64,000 bases of DNA. Source: Diphasiastrum complanatum. Taxonomy: Eukaryota; Streptophyta; Lycopodiopsida; Lycopodiales; Lycopodiaceae. The translations under genes and the position numbers were made by a program. The stretch spans positions 17,849,590-17,913,589 of the forward strand of contig CM055109.1 of NCBI GenBank assembly GCA_029204225.1, read 5' to 3'. This document shows positions 10,778 through 22,365 of this stretch, in pieces. The notes beneath the pieces were generated by a model. The model made no database searches. It was not told the DNA's origin and saw only the letters and a program-made list of their open reading frames with translations. Numbering within the stretch: position 1 is the stretch's first letter; the number at the start of each line of letters is the position of its first letter.

Positions 10778-12590
10778 GAAATTAAACTTCCAAGGTCTCA
10801 AGACCATCCTGATCGGATATACTTCATCTGATAATACTTATAAGTTGTATGATCCTGATAGCCAGTAAATCTTGTATAGCTGGGATACAGTTTTCATTGA
10901 GGATCAGTTCGTCGACCTCAAAGACAAGGATGTTGCTCAAGAAGAACCCTCATCATCTGCCATTGACACGACAGTCCGAGCTTCTAGCTCAGGCATGTCT
11001 GTTGTCGACCCACTTTGAGATAGCGAATCAGACGAAGATGTTGCTGCAACAAATTTCAGGAGCGGTTTTTCAGTTGAATCCTCCCATAAGGTCAAGCCGA
11101 GTGCGCACACAGCCCACAAGGTATACTCCTGAGTCTACCTGTCTCTTGATACAGAAACCGACGACAGTCGAAGAGGCACTTAGCCCACCACACTCTGATC
11201 TTTGGAGAGAAGTTATAAATAGAGAGTATTCATCTCTGATCAAGAACCAAACATGGTCATTAGTCGAAGCTCCTATTGGTTGCAATATCATTGATTGCAA
11301 ATGGATCTTTAAGATCAAATACAATGCCAACAAAGCAATTGACCGAAGGAAGGCAAGACTGGTAGCACGAGGATTCACCCAGATCCCGAATGTCGACTAC
11401 AGTGAGACTTTTAGTCTAGTTGTCAAACATTCATCAATCCGAATGCTCCTTTTTTATGCTGCAGATGTTGACCTCGAAGTGCATCAACTCAATGTACAAA
11501 CAGCCTATCTAAATGGAGTGATACAAGGAGATATCTACATGATCTAGCCCGAAGGATACGTTCTGGAAGGTATGAAAAATCATGTTTGTAAACTCCACAA
11601 AGCACTATATGGCTTGAAATAGTCTGCCAGAGCTTGGTTTCAAAGGATCGACACATTCCTCATCAAACAAGGATTCAAACCAAGCACTGTTGATTGCAAT
11701 GTCTATTCCAAGTCAGTACAACAATCCTTCATTATCATCACCTTGTACGTGGATGATACGTTGCTCTTCAGCAACAATACCAATATGGTGAAGGATTCGA
11801 AGTAGATGTTGTTTTCAAAGTTCAACATGACTGATCTGGGCGAAGCTCACTTCTGTCTGGGAATTCAAATCCACAAAGACAGGGCAAATCGACTAATTTA
11901 CATCACTCAACAAAGGCATTTTCACAATGTTCTTAACAAATACAATTTGATGAATTGTAAATTAGCTCACTCACCAATGGATCCAGGCCTGCATCTGTCA
12001 AAGGACCAATGTCCCCAGACCAAGCAGGAAGTGGAGCAAATGAGAGAATACACTTATCGATCAATACTAGGATCTCTCGTGTATGCAATGGTCTGTACAA
12101 GACCTGGTATCTCTTTTGTTGTAAGCTCACTCAGCCAATACATGGCTAATCTTGGCATTACCCATTGGAAGGCTCTCATACGAGTCATGAGATATATTCG
12201 AGCTACCATGGACCAGTGCATCTGCTATGGAGATGTCAGCAATGACAATCTTCATCAGCTCAGTGGTTATTCTGATGCAAGCTGGGGAGGAGATGTAGAC
12301 AATCGTAAATCCACATCTAGATTTACATTCTTCTTCAACAACGGTCCTATCTCATGGAACAGTCGTAAGCAAACTTCTGTCGCACTTTTTTCTACAGAAG
12401 CAGAATACATTGTTGCTTCTCAATCTATTAAGAAAGCGTTTTGGTTGAGAAATTTACTGTCAGATGTTAATCTGAATCAATATAGCCCTACAATTTATTT
12501 TGTGATAATCAGAGTGCTATTGCCTTATCGGCCAGCATTTACCCTGTACTTTCTTCATTTGCACACCTGTAACATTATATATATTTTTTG
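10778..12590 (+). pseudogene. Ty1/copia pol: integrase end, RT, RNase H
   Basis: Starts within the integrase C-terminal region (KTILIGYTSSDNTYKLYDPD, about 10795-10860). A stop in YDPDSQ and a frame change follow, then the RT: NQTWSLVEAP, CKWIFKIKYNA, KARLVARGFTQ, catalytic YVDD at 11746-11757, and the thumb. In-frame stops sit near 11545, 11620 and 11803. RNase H follows (SGYSDASWGGD, RKSTSRFTFF, NSRKQTSVALFSTEAEY), with a one-base frameshift before CDNQSAI near 12500. It is clearly copia, from a different family from the 5.5-7 kb element. The left part was lost where the minus-strand LTR (10124-10777) inserted; no LTR of its own is seen. Confidence 0.9.
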
Positions 12591-12698
12591 AAAACCATTT
12601 GCGTATTCATTAACCAAACAAAAACAATGAAGAAGTTAGTAAGCGAGAGAGAACGAAGTAGAGAAGCTTATCATAGATAGACAAAAGTAGATGCTTTG

Positions 12699-13104
12699 TC
12701 CTCATTTCAATAAAGCAGATTGGTTCTCTTCTGAAATGGATTGATGAATGTCCTTGCTCTCTATCACTTTTCTTCCCATCTCTCATGCTTTCTTTGGATT
12801 TTGCTAATTATTGGATCTGAATGTTATTGGGATTGCATGTTGTTATACTTTTTATGAGAGAGAAAGGGAGAGAGAGAAAGAGTAAGCTATCTTTGTTGTG
12901 GATCGTAGTGTTAATGGATGTAGTGTTAATGTTTAGGGTTAATGGATGTTAGAGTTAGATTTGGATCTTCCATTCATGCTGAAATCTGAACTATACTATC
13001 GCTCTCATGGGAACGAATCTATGCGTGACAACTAACTTCATCTCTTCGATGCTAGATTGATTAGATCTTGGATTTAGGTTAGGCAAGGAAAGAAACCCAC
13101 TACA
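12699..13104 (+). repeat. LTR-B, right half of the split LTR
   Basis: Continues the LTR broken off at 8737: CTCATTTCAATAAAGCAGAT (containing a polyadenylation-type AATAAA) through to CCCACTACA at 13104. Homologous to 17323-17733. Together the halves make one complete LTR of about 725 bp interrupted by about 3.96 kb of copia sequence. Confidence 0.85.
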
Positions 13105-13108
13105 ATTT

Positions 13109-13126
13109 TGGCGCCATTGTTGGGGA
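13109..13126 (+). other. Primer binding site resembling tRNA-Asp
   Basis: TGGCGCCATTGTTGGGGA directly follows the LTR end. It resembles the TGGCGCCGTTGCCGGGGA site used by Athila/Tat-type plant gypsy elements (complement of tRNA-Asp 3' end), with transitions only. It supports gypsy ancestry for LTR-B. Confidence 0.8.
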
Positions 13127-14338
13127 GCTACGCCAATTTTTCAGTTTGCAGCATGTTTGTGGATGGTTAGCTTGCATTAGGCATCTTGTCGTGGCATGAA
13201 TAGTGTTAGATCTGCATTTAGGGTTAGTTAGGTAGTGATTTTGCTTGATTTGAGTGGTTTTGCTTGTTTGAAATCTAATCTGATTGTAGAACATGGAAAG
13301 CTTTTCAGATCACCAATCTTAAGATCCATTTGGATCGGAGATATCAGAAAAAACAACAAAAATTGGTCAAATCTGCCAGAATTTGGTCAAAAAGAAACAA
13401 AAATCATCATCAGAACTGATAACTTTTTGTCCTCATTCAGGAAACCTTCGCCGAATTGCAGACACCTTCGGTTTTGATCACAAAACCTTCAGTTTGAAGG
13501 GCGAACAATCCTTCCCAACAGATTTCCAGAAACATCAGAAAAATTGTCAAAAAATCACCAAAATCTTGAAAATAGAAGAAAAAAAAAAAAACCCTTGTCC
13601 GATTTACTGTGCATAGGTTTGATTTAGATCTATCTACTACCAGGTCGACGAAGACTAATACCAAAAATAAAAAGTTTTTTTAGAAGATCAGTTGTCATAT
13701 TGTCATATTTTTGTCAAAAAAAATTACTTTTTTGCAAAAATACCAGTATTACTCTTGATCCTTCGCCAAAACCTTCGCCGAGTTTCCAGAATATTTTATT
13801 TATAGTAAAATACTATTTTCGAGTCCAACGAAGATTCTTTTTATCCAGATCATAGAAAATCTTGATTTTTACCCTCGCCAAACTACAGAAACCATGTTTT
13901 TTTGTGTTAGAAACTTTCGTCGGGTTTACCCTAGCTTTATCTGTGTCAGATCTTGAATCTGAGAGGTCGGCAAAGGTTATTTCCCTAGAAATTGTCAGAA
14001 AAATTGATCAAAGTATTTTTTTTTTCCAGAATAGCACTGTTGAACCTTCGCCGAGCCAATCTTAGTCTAAGGAACCTTCCTCAGTATTATTTTTAAGTTC
14101 TGATTTTTTAGATCAAGTCTCTGTCAAAATTTGGGTCAAATCTGATACATTCTGATTTGGATTCTGAGAAATTTTTCATTTTTTAGAAATATCGATTGAT
14201 TGAATTTTGAAATCTTTTTCAGGATATAGAAATCAGATTTTTGAAAAGTGGAATAGATCTAGCAGATCTGATCTGGAATAGTTTTGGTTGAAAAATCTAG
14301 ATCCAATCCCATTGTCTGCTTGATTTGAATTATTTAAG
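13127..14338 (+). other. Long leader of the LTR-B element
   Basis: 1.2 kb of AT-rich untranslated leader between PBS and gag. A short motif close to ACCTTCGCCGA recurs, exactly or with small changes, at about 13443, 13464, 13760, 13770, 13871, 13910 and 14043. No long coding frame supported. Confidence 0.6.
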
Positions 14339-14872
14339 ATGGATGCTCTTGGAGGTGCTCCTCACGAAGTCAATCCTATCATTGTTAGAAGAGCACCCCG
14401 TTTGGATCTACCCAAATACAATGGATTAACAAATCCAATTAGATTTCTTCAGATCTATGCTGAATCTTGTGAAGTCTATGACGAAATTTTTTCCCAAGAT
14501 AAACTTAAGCTTTTTCCTATGGCTTTAACAAACGCAGCACAAGATTGGTACTATAATCAAGATGAAACTAAGCGTACAGATTGGGAGGTTGTTAAAAGAG
14601 CCCTTATCACACAGTTCAAACCTCGAAAGTTTATGGAAGACCCTTTTCTACTTTTAAGTAAAACTGAAATGGGAAAGTGGGAAATGGTTTGAGATTACAT
14701 TGAACGGGTGAAATGCCTCAAATCTAAGTGCAAACCTGAGCTGATTAACGAGAATGCCATGATTATGTGGTTTTTGTCAGGTCTACCTAAACCAATCAAA
14801 CGTGAGCTGAAACGCCATAATGAGTATGCGCTCTTGCAAAATGCTATGGACGATGCAATTCGGGAGGAGGAA
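14339..14872 (+). pseudogene. Gypsy-type Gag of the LTR-B element, truncated
   Basis: ATG at 14339 (MDALGGAPHEVNPIIVRRAP) opens a retrotransposon Gag: LDLPKYNGL, RFLQIYAESCEVY, DKLKLFPMALTNAAQDWYY, DWEVVKRALITQFKPRKF, then after an in-frame TGA at 14690-14692 the same frame continues YIERVKCLKSKC, MIMWFLSGLPKPIKREL and DDAIREEED. At about 14872 the sequence flips into an inverted copy of the same gag. No zinc knuckle, protease or polymerase remains. With LTR and PBS but only gag, the family resembles gag-only non-autonomous elements (TR-GAG type), though pol may simply have been deleted here. Confidence 0.8.
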
Positions 14873-15185
14873 GATAAACTTTCGTGGTTTGAACCGTGTG
14901 ATCAGGGCTCGCTTAACAACCTCCCAATCTGTACGCTCAGTTTCATCTTGATTATAGTACCAATCTTGTGCTACGCCTGTTAAGGCCATGAAACAGCTTA
15001 AGTTTATCTTGAGGATAAATCTCACCATAGACTTCACAGGATTCAGCATAGATCTGAAGAAATCTAACTGGATCTGCTAATCCATTATATTTGGGTAGAT
15101 CCAATCGGGGTGCTCTTCTAACAATAATTGGATTGACTTCTTGTGGGACACCTCCAGGAGCAGCTCCAAGGGTAGCCATCTTCAC
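14873..15185 (-). pseudogene. Second Gag copy, inverted and truncated
   Basis: On the minus strand: MATLGAAPGGVPQEVNPIIV, LDLPKYNGLADPVRFL, DKLKLFHGL, then after a frame change AQDWYYNQDETERTDWEVVK and ALITRFKPRKF. Roughly 90% like the plus-strand copy next to it. It stops at FKPRKF, exactly at the junction with the plus copy, so the two gags meet tail to tail. Its leader and LTR continue to the right. Confidence 0.85.
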
Positions 15186-15511
15186 AAATTTAGATCATAT
15201 AGATAATGAGATTGGATCTCTCTTTTTTGACCAATCTAGCAGATTTGACCGATTTTTGTTATTTTCTCTGATATCTCATATTCAAATGGATCTTAAGATT
15301 GGTGATCTGAATAGATTTTCCTATTATTGATTAGATTAGATTTCAAACAAGCCAATCCACTCAAATCAAGAAAAATCAATCCCGAACTAACCCTAAAATG
15401 CAGATCTAACACTATTCATGCCACGACAAGATGTCTAATGCAAGCTAACCATCCAACAATCATGCTGTAAACTGAAAAATTGGCATAGCTCCTCGGCAAT
15501 GGCGCCAAAAT
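15186..15511 (-). other. Leader and primer binding site of inverted element
   Basis: A short leader (about 300 bp, against 1.2 kb in the plus copy) ends in TGGCGCCATTGCCGAGG (minus strand, 15491-15507), a closer match to the tRNA-Asp site than the plus copy. Confidence 0.75.
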
Positions 15512-16275
15512 TGTAGTGGGTTTCTTTCCTTCCCTAACTTGAATCCAAGATCTAGTCAATCTAGCATGAAAGAGACGGAGTTAGTTGTCACGCGTAGGTT
15601 CGTTCCCATGAGAGCGATAGTTTAGTTCAGATTTCAACATGAATGGAGGATTCACATCTATCTCTACATCCATTAACCCTACTCTTTAACACTACTCATC
15701 CCTTAACACTTACAATCCCTTAACGCTACACATCCACAACATAGATAGCTTACTCTTTCTCTCTTTCCCTTTCTCTCTCATAAAAAGTATAATAACATAC
15801 AATCCCAATAACACTCAGATCGAACAATTAGCAAAATCCAAATACGCATGAGAGATGGAGGAAAAGTGATAGAGAGAAAGGACATTCATCAATCCATTTT
15901 TGAAGAGAACCAATTTGCTTTATTGAAATGAGGAACATGAGGAGCAACTTGAGTTGGTCCCTTCTTATAGTAGAGAGGAGGACCCTGGCCTCTGAATCCT
16001 ATTGGTCTAGTCTTGCCTTTTTTTTATTCAAATTTAAAAAAGTGTGAGAACCATTAAAATTGGAGGGAAACCCAACTTTATTCACTAACTTGACATTTAG
16101 GCCTTGTGACATTAAAAGTTCCGCAAAAAGGCCTATAAGTCCTTTTATTAACTTTTAACTAATCAATCAAATAACTGTGTGATCATCGGGTTGGACTTAC
16201 ACACGCAGGGTGCCAAATCCCTCTCACTTATTAACTAGGGTTAGGGTTGCCTTGAGATCCGCAAACCCTCCAACA
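15512..16275 (-). repeat. LTR-B, complete inverted copy
   Basis: 764 bp; on the minus strand it begins TGTTGGAGGGTTTGCGGATC (16275 leftward) and ends CCCACTACA (15512). Contains the same TATA-like and AATAAA features as the other copies. It is the 5' LTR of the inverted gag copy. Confidence 0.9.
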
Positions 16276-16953
16276 AAGACCTCCAAGATAGAGGCTGGCA
16301 AAGAGTTGGACAAAATACCTGCATTGGGAGTGCAGCCGGCATGGAGAATTACCGTTTTTGAGAAAACTCCGAAATCAATTAGGAGTTACGTCGCCAGCCC
16401 TCGCCAATTGCAAGTCGATTTTTATTATGTGCCAATGTCGAGAATGAATAAATGGAAATATTTGGGATTGGCTATGGACAAAATCACCATCCACACGCCC
16501 AATTGGCCAATCATCCATCAGCCCTATAGCTGGACAATTTTAGTGGACTTCCATCGGGCTTTACAAGCGTATGAGAGAGAGTATGTCCACTCTCCAGATC
16601 CAACGGTATGACAATCGACACTATTTGCAAAAGATCTAACTCTATTGACATCAGTGGCAACCAGATGGGACGATTGCCTCCCTTCTCTAGCATTCGATCC
16701 AAATAAGTCGATGGCCTCTGAGAATATCAAAGATCAACTGCCGGTTGTTCGTTTATACTTTCATGCAGCAATGATGGGAGGCTCCTGGGAATCACGCTTG
16801 ACATCATGGACAACCTCAAAGTGGATTGCCGATGCCCATCGTTGTCTTCTGCCACACAATTTAGATTTTAATACTGCACGCCTCGACTTTATGGAGAAGG
16901 TGCAGTACCATTTAATAAATATTCGTCGTGAAGCCAATAAAAGTCCCCAATAA
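16276..16953 (+). pseudogene. Unassigned protein-coding relic between LTR copies
   Basis: From the outer LTR edge at 16276, one frame reads 225 codons with one internal TGA (16609-16611) and a final TAA at 16951-16953. The translation looks like a real globular protein: QLQVDFYYVPMSRMNKWKYL, ITIHTPNWPIIHQPYSWTIL, TSVATRWDDCLPSLAFDP, VVRLYFHAAMMGGSWESRL, AHRCLLPHNLDFNTARLDFM. It is Trp/Tyr-rich, with no low complexity and no motif I can name. It ends 50 bp before the LTR at 17004. It may be the 3' end of the internal region of the LTR-B element (an extra ORF before the 3' LTR), captured host sequence, or an integrated foreign gene. I do not assign a function. A frame extending left into the LTR (from 16210) is fortuitous. 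Confidence 0.6.
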
Positions 16954-17003
16954 TTGCATCTCGCAGGTGTCATGGGACCGCCACCAATTTTGGTGAGAGA
17001 TAC

Positions 17004-17733
17004 TGTTGGAGGGTTTGCGGATCCCAAGGCAACCCTAACCCTAGTTAATAAGTGAGAGGGATTTGGCACCCTGCGTGTGTAAGTCCAACCCGATGATCAC
17101 ATAGAGATTTGATTAATTATAAAGTCAATAAAAGGACTTTAGGCCTTTTTGCGGGACTTTTAATGTCGCAGGGCCTAAATGTCAAGTTAGTGAATAAAGT
17201 TGGGTTTTTCTCCAATTTGGATGGTTCCCGCTCTTTTTTAAATTTGAATAATTAGAGAGGCATAAATGGACTAATAGGATTCAGAGGCCTCTCTACTATA
17301 AAAAGAGACCAACTCGAGTTGCTCCTCATTTCAATAAAGCAGATTGGTTCTCTTCAGAAATGGATTGATGAATGTCCTTACTCTCTATCACTTTTCCTCC
17401 ATCTCTCATGTTTTCTTTGGTTTTTGCTAATTGTTGGATCTGAATGTTATTGGGATTGTGTGTTATTATACTTTTTATGAGAGAGAAAGGATAAGCTATC
17501 TTTGTTCTGGATTGTAGTGTTAATGGATTGTAGTGTTAATGGATCGTAGTGTTAATGGATCGTAGGGTTAATGGATGTTAGAGTTAGATGTGAATCCTCC
17601 ATTCATGATTGAAATCTGAACTATACTATCGCTCTCATGGGAACTAACCTATGCGTGACAACTAACTTTATCTCTTTGGTGCTAGATTACGGGATCTTGG
17701 ATTCAGGTTAGGCAAGGAAAGAAACCCACTATA
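17004..17733 (+). repeat. LTR-B, complete copy (3' or solo LTR)
   Basis: TGTTGGAGGGTTTGCGGATC to CCCACTATA, 730 bp, with TATA-like CTACTATAAAAAGAG near 17292 and AATAAA near 17334. A tandem run of a GGATYGTAGTGTTAAT unit sits near 17511-17575. No PBS follows, so it is a solo LTR or the 3' LTR of the element whose 5' LTR is split at 8418-13104. The flanking 5 bp on the two sides (GATAC, GTATT) do not match. Confidence 0.85.
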
Positions 17734-20087
17734 GTATTGGTATGGCATGGATTTGTCCCATGTCTGAGTAATGATCCATGCTATCTCTCGTTTGCAAATC
17801 ACAACGTATAGTTATTTTTCAAATAGATATGCTTTAACTTTATAAATTGATACAGACCAGTACCCTAAAACTGATCAGAATGGCGAAATGCCCTAATACG
17901 GTAATAATATGGGAAATCCTATCGCTATTTATCACGTTTTACATAGGGAAGATTGGACTACATTCTTTTCATCAAATATTTTAAGTTGTTAAGTTGTTAA
18001 ACCTATTTGGACATGGATAACAACTGACATTCAGCATTGACACTTGTCTTCCTCACTATGCTAACTTGTGTGGTTTTGTGTGGTGGGATGGTGGCAGGTA
18101 CCAGCTACATGTCTTGAAATTTGTTTTACTTTACGATGCTTTTCTTTGAAGTACCATATGCTTTTAGCTATGTTTTACCTGTTGGGTTATGAATAAGGGT
18201 TTCAAAAGGTTTGGTCTTGCTTTGGAAAGAGGAGCTATGTGTCGTAAATCTCTCTCTAGTATTTTAAAAACATTTTCGATAGCGATAGGTCCATCATTGA
18301 GTCATGCTCTTGTTTCAGAAATGTGGCCAAGTTGTCTACCTAGATAAGTGTTGATGGCATTGAATTCGGCACGAGACATGATTTTCCATTATGAAATCGA
18401 AATGTTACAACCAAAATAAAAATAGCATATTGCATAGTAGCCTTTGTCCAAGTGGACTTCAAAGTGCTATATTGTTGCTCTATTTTATTTTATTGAACTT
18501 AGAATTGAAATAGAGAACAATTTGTAGAAATGTTTCAATAACCCTTAAAAAATAGCATACCAATGATGCTATTTTCATATGTTGTAAACAATTACAAAGA
18601 ATATGATATAGAATGAATGAAAGACAAGAAATAAGATTGTTTACCATCCATGGGATCTCCATGGTGCTCATGGATGTATGCTTCTCTTGCACATTTCTAT
18701 GTTATTATGAACGTGCACATGGTGTTACTATTCTGGAAGCCGTTTTTGTATTGTTTAGGTCAATTCCACGGGCATTCAATAGGAACATTTGGCACATTGA
18801 AGGATAAATACGTAGGTCATTGACATCTTCTAAAGTCGAAGCTTGTGATATATTGGTTTTTTTTTTTAAATTTTTGAAACAATTATCAAAGATTTCAATA
18901 GTAGAAGTCATACTTAGAATCCAATTTCATATCTCAAATAACTAAAAGCATTATTTGTCTAGATATTTCATTTGATGTTGAAAACTCAATTTGGCAAATT
19001 GATAGTGATGTTTAGTTTTAGCCTTCTTCTAAGATAATTCGCATTGATATCATGCATTGTTGGTTCTCTAAATCTTAGTGTGTTAAAATATGAGAGGTAT
19101 GTCTAATTTAATAGCTTAAGTGTATATGAGTTCTCAACCTTTTGTTTTAAGGCAATTTTTAGTGTTAAAAACTGGGTATCATTAGAGATTCCACATAAGA
19201 GAGTGATCTCCATCCTAACAGATCCAAAAATATAAGATTGTAACACACAAGTAGTGTTATACTACCCCCTTCTTCAATCAAAAATATGATCCAAAGGCCA
19301 TTGATTAACCCAAGACTAGCCAACAACACAAGATTTTCAATTTATAACCTACAATATGTCCATCTCTTGTGCATCTAATGGGAATTTGCTCCCAATGTCA
19401 TATAGGGTAATTTCCATCTCATATCTATGCATGTAGAAAAATGTAGATTTAATATTTATTAAGGTATTAAGATATGGATGCAAGTATTTGTTACCATGTC
19501 TAATAATGTTGTGATGAGAACATACATGTGAATGCAACCTACTCTAAGAGTTTTTCTCTATGACTAGTTGTTGTCATTTTTGAACTATCTTTTTTTTTGT
19601 TTTGTTATTTTATTTATTTATTTTCAACTATTTGCAAGTTTTTGCTTTGTTTTGTTCTGTTATCAAAATCTCTTTCTTCTATACACTTTTTTCCTACATT
19701 CACTACCCCATAAATTATGTTGTATACACCAATCTTTATTTTATGGCTCAACCCTTCCAAATGCTTCTAAATCAAACAAAAAATGCCCATTTCAAGAAAT
19801 ATAAAAATTGTATTCCACTAATCATGTTATGCATGACGCGAGCAAGAATGAAGTGTGACAACTCATGTTAATGAATGCAAATCTTCAGTGGTTAAATGTA
19901 GTGTTTGTAGAGTGTGAAAATATTCATATACCAACTTAGGTTCACATCCCTTGCCAAATTTGGGGTCTCACACATTTAAAATCCAGTAAGGAAGGGCCCC
20001 AAATATTTCCTACAATAACATTTATTTACTTAGTTTAGAAGTTAAGTGGTTTTGTTGGCTACATTTACCAATGTTGTATCTTAATTG
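17734..20087. other. AT-rich non-coding sequence
   Basis: No gene recognised. Weak frames at 18613-18807 and 19568-19871 are hydrophobic low-complexity translations typical of AT-rich DNA. It contains a GAATTCGGCACGAG string at 18362-18375. Confidence 0.5.
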
Positions 20088-20415
20088 TTGATGTAATTGT
20101 AGGGCTAGGATTTACATATGGACAAGTGATAATCTGATCCAAATGGAGTCTCATAAGACTATAAATAGGTCAACCCTCTTTATTTATTATCTTGATGTTT
20201 TAGTGATTTGGCTAAGAAAAATAGATGCTCTACATTTGGACTACATTCTCTAGTTTGTTATCAATCTTATGTGGATCCATTATCATCTTTGACGATAGAT
20301 CTTGCTGCATTGTTGATTATCCCTTAGTTACTCTGCATCAACAAGTTTCATAGTTAGAGATTAATTGCAACTTGGCACATACTTAATGTATGAAACTTTC
20401 ACATGGTATCAAATC
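20088..20415 (+). repeat. Probable copia LTR with adjacent primer site
   Basis: A TATA box (ACTATAAATAGG, about 20158-20170) lies upstream of an end reading CTTTCACA (to 20403). It is followed directly by TGGTATCAAATC (20404-20415), close to the initiator tRNA-Met primer site TGGTATCAGAGC. The left edge is uncertain; the chosen start is a nearby TGT. No pol follows. Confidence 0.45.
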
Positions 20416-20705
20416 TTTTGTTACTACCTTCCAATTTCAAGTAATCCATTTAGACCACACAAGGCAAAGTATGGTTCTTTCTATGAAGTTTCACACGAAG
20501 CTTACTTTTAGCTACTTATACACAACTATTCTTTGAACTATCTCCACCTCCTCTCTACCCTCTTCTTCTTCTTGTTCATCCCTCTCATGCGTGTTCATGT
20601 ATGCTTGACAGTGCCCAACCACTATGACACGATCGATTTTTCAAGCATTCATTCAAGTATGGATGTGCACTTTATGCATTGTTCATCAAGTTTTGGTTTC
20701 ATACT

Positions 20706-20815
20706 CATTTCAGTTGGGTAGCACGGACTATCATCATACTATTTCAGTTGGGTAGCGTAGACTACCAATGCACTATATCAGTTGGGTAGCGCGGACTACC
20801 ATCACTGGATTTTTT
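20706..20815. repeat. Tandem repeat, 34-bp unit, three copies
   Basis: CAGTTGGGTAGC followed by a YGGACTAYCA-type block recurs at 20711, 20745 and 20779. Confidence 0.85.
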
Positions 20816-20925
20816 TTTGCTTCCCAACTGTTGTTCGTAGTAGACCATCACGATTGTTTGATGCTATGCACTCATGGTTAGCATAAGCATATATTGATGC
20901 ATTGAAAGCCAGCACTGATGACAGT

Positions 20926-21348
20926 TGTTAGGGCATCAGTAGTATCGTAAGGAGTAGCCTTCCATGCTAGTAGGTGGGACCCGACCAGTTGTCATCACTG
21001 GTTAGGAGGGTTCTACGGGACGTGGCTAGCGGACTCGCAGTGCTACCAGTTATACTGGTAGCCGAAGGGTCAGGTACACAGTTAAGGCCATGTAGTGCCC
21101 CAAGTCTAGAAATGGGTCCAGTGGGGTCCGAGGGGTTAGTGGGTATAGGTGACTACCTAGCCACGTGGGCGAGCTGGGATAGCAAGTGCTAAGTGGCAAG
21201 CGCATGGAGTGGCCAACTAGGCAGGGGACTAAGAGTGTGTGGGATGAGGTTGAGCTACTCAATTCCAATTTTTCTCTTTGCTTCCTAAATTTCTCTCTAG
21301 CGTGTTCTTGGAAAAGGTTGTTGGCCTTACACTTGGTATTAGAGCAGG
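20926..21348 (+). repeat. Probable copia LTR with adjacent primer site
   Basis: TGTTAGGGC at 20926 to GGCCTTACA at 21331 gives a 406-bp TG...CA unit. It is followed by TTGGTATTAGAGCAGG (21333-21348), one transition away from the copia initiator tRNA-Met site. The GC content is above its surroundings. No second LTR seen. Confidence 0.45.
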
Positions 21349-22069
21349 CTTTCCAACCATCGTGGGAGTGGATTTGCCACTGTTTTATGCTTGTTAGGGG
21401 ATTGCTGGGCATTAGTTGCATCTCCAGCCAAAATCTGAGGATTTCGCAAAAAAAAATTGCCTCGTTTTATAGAGAGAAAATGAAGTGTTTTGCTCATTAC
21501 TTGTTGCAGACTGGTCAAAACTTGATGGGACTTGTCCCACCAATTTTCTAATCTAAAACAATTGTAGATACATGTCTCATATTGTGGCAAGGGGCTGCAA
21601 GTCATAAATTTCACAAAAAAATGGTTTTTTAGGGAGGTCGCTGGCCTGTTTGCAGTTTTTTTCACAATCACAGCCAGGTATTATGGTCGTTTGAATTGCT
21701 TTTGCACCTGTCGCCCTTGGAAAATAGGCGCTGGATCATTTTTAGTTTGACTGAGAATTAGACTGAGAGTTGACAGCACAGATCAGGCAAAAATCTCCGG
21801 CCCAATAGCTTGTTTGGTAGCCAAGACAGATTCGCTGAAGGCCCAAGTGATTCTGTACCAGAATTTGCAGCGGTTGGAGAGATATAAAGGCTCAAATTTG
21901 GCCTTTTTTGGAGTTTTTTTGTCAAAATCAGTTGAAGGCTGAGTCAAGTTGGCTGTTGGAAGATGGTATTGTACCTATAAGACAGAGAAACAACATCAAT
22001 ACATACTCGGCACCCACTATCAAGGACCCTCGGTAAGTGTTTTCATTGAAATTTGACTTTCTCTTCATT

Positions 22070-22168
22070 ATGGAACCGAAAAGACCGAAAGAAATTTCGG
22101 AGATTCCAATGTCGATATTCCCTCTGTCAAACAAGGCAATTTTTTTACCAGTTTATGGTTCGTTTTGA
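22070..22168 (+). pseudogene. Possible copia gag start, truncated
   Basis: ATG at 22070 opens 32 codons (MEPKRPKEISEIPMSIFPLS) about 0.7 kb downstream of the primer site at 21333, which is where a copia gag would begin. The resemblance is weak, and the sequence ends at the inverted H3-like relic. Confidence 0.2.
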
Positions 22169-22365
22169 GTTTTGAAATTTTGCCTCTGAAACCCAGAAAA
22201 CAGAAAAGATTTCAGTTGATTATTGATCGGTTCTCAGGTTTGGAACAAACCCCCCCAGCAACTCCGAGAGATGCTGATTAATAGGTTGACCTCCACCTCG
22301 ATAAAAATTGATCGGAAATCGCTGGACGTAGGACCAATATCTATCCAATTATAGAGAGGTCATGT

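Noticed and set aside
15491-16275. Reading the inverted LTR-B as the 3' LTR of the plus-strand element
   Set aside because: Its orientation is opposite, and it has its own primer site and gag start, so it is the 5' LTR of a separate minus-strand copy.
16761-17069. 102-codon minus-strand frame overlapping the orphan relic and LTR-B
   Set aside because: It shares its first residues with an LTR-derived frame and is antisense to the better-supported plus-strand reading.
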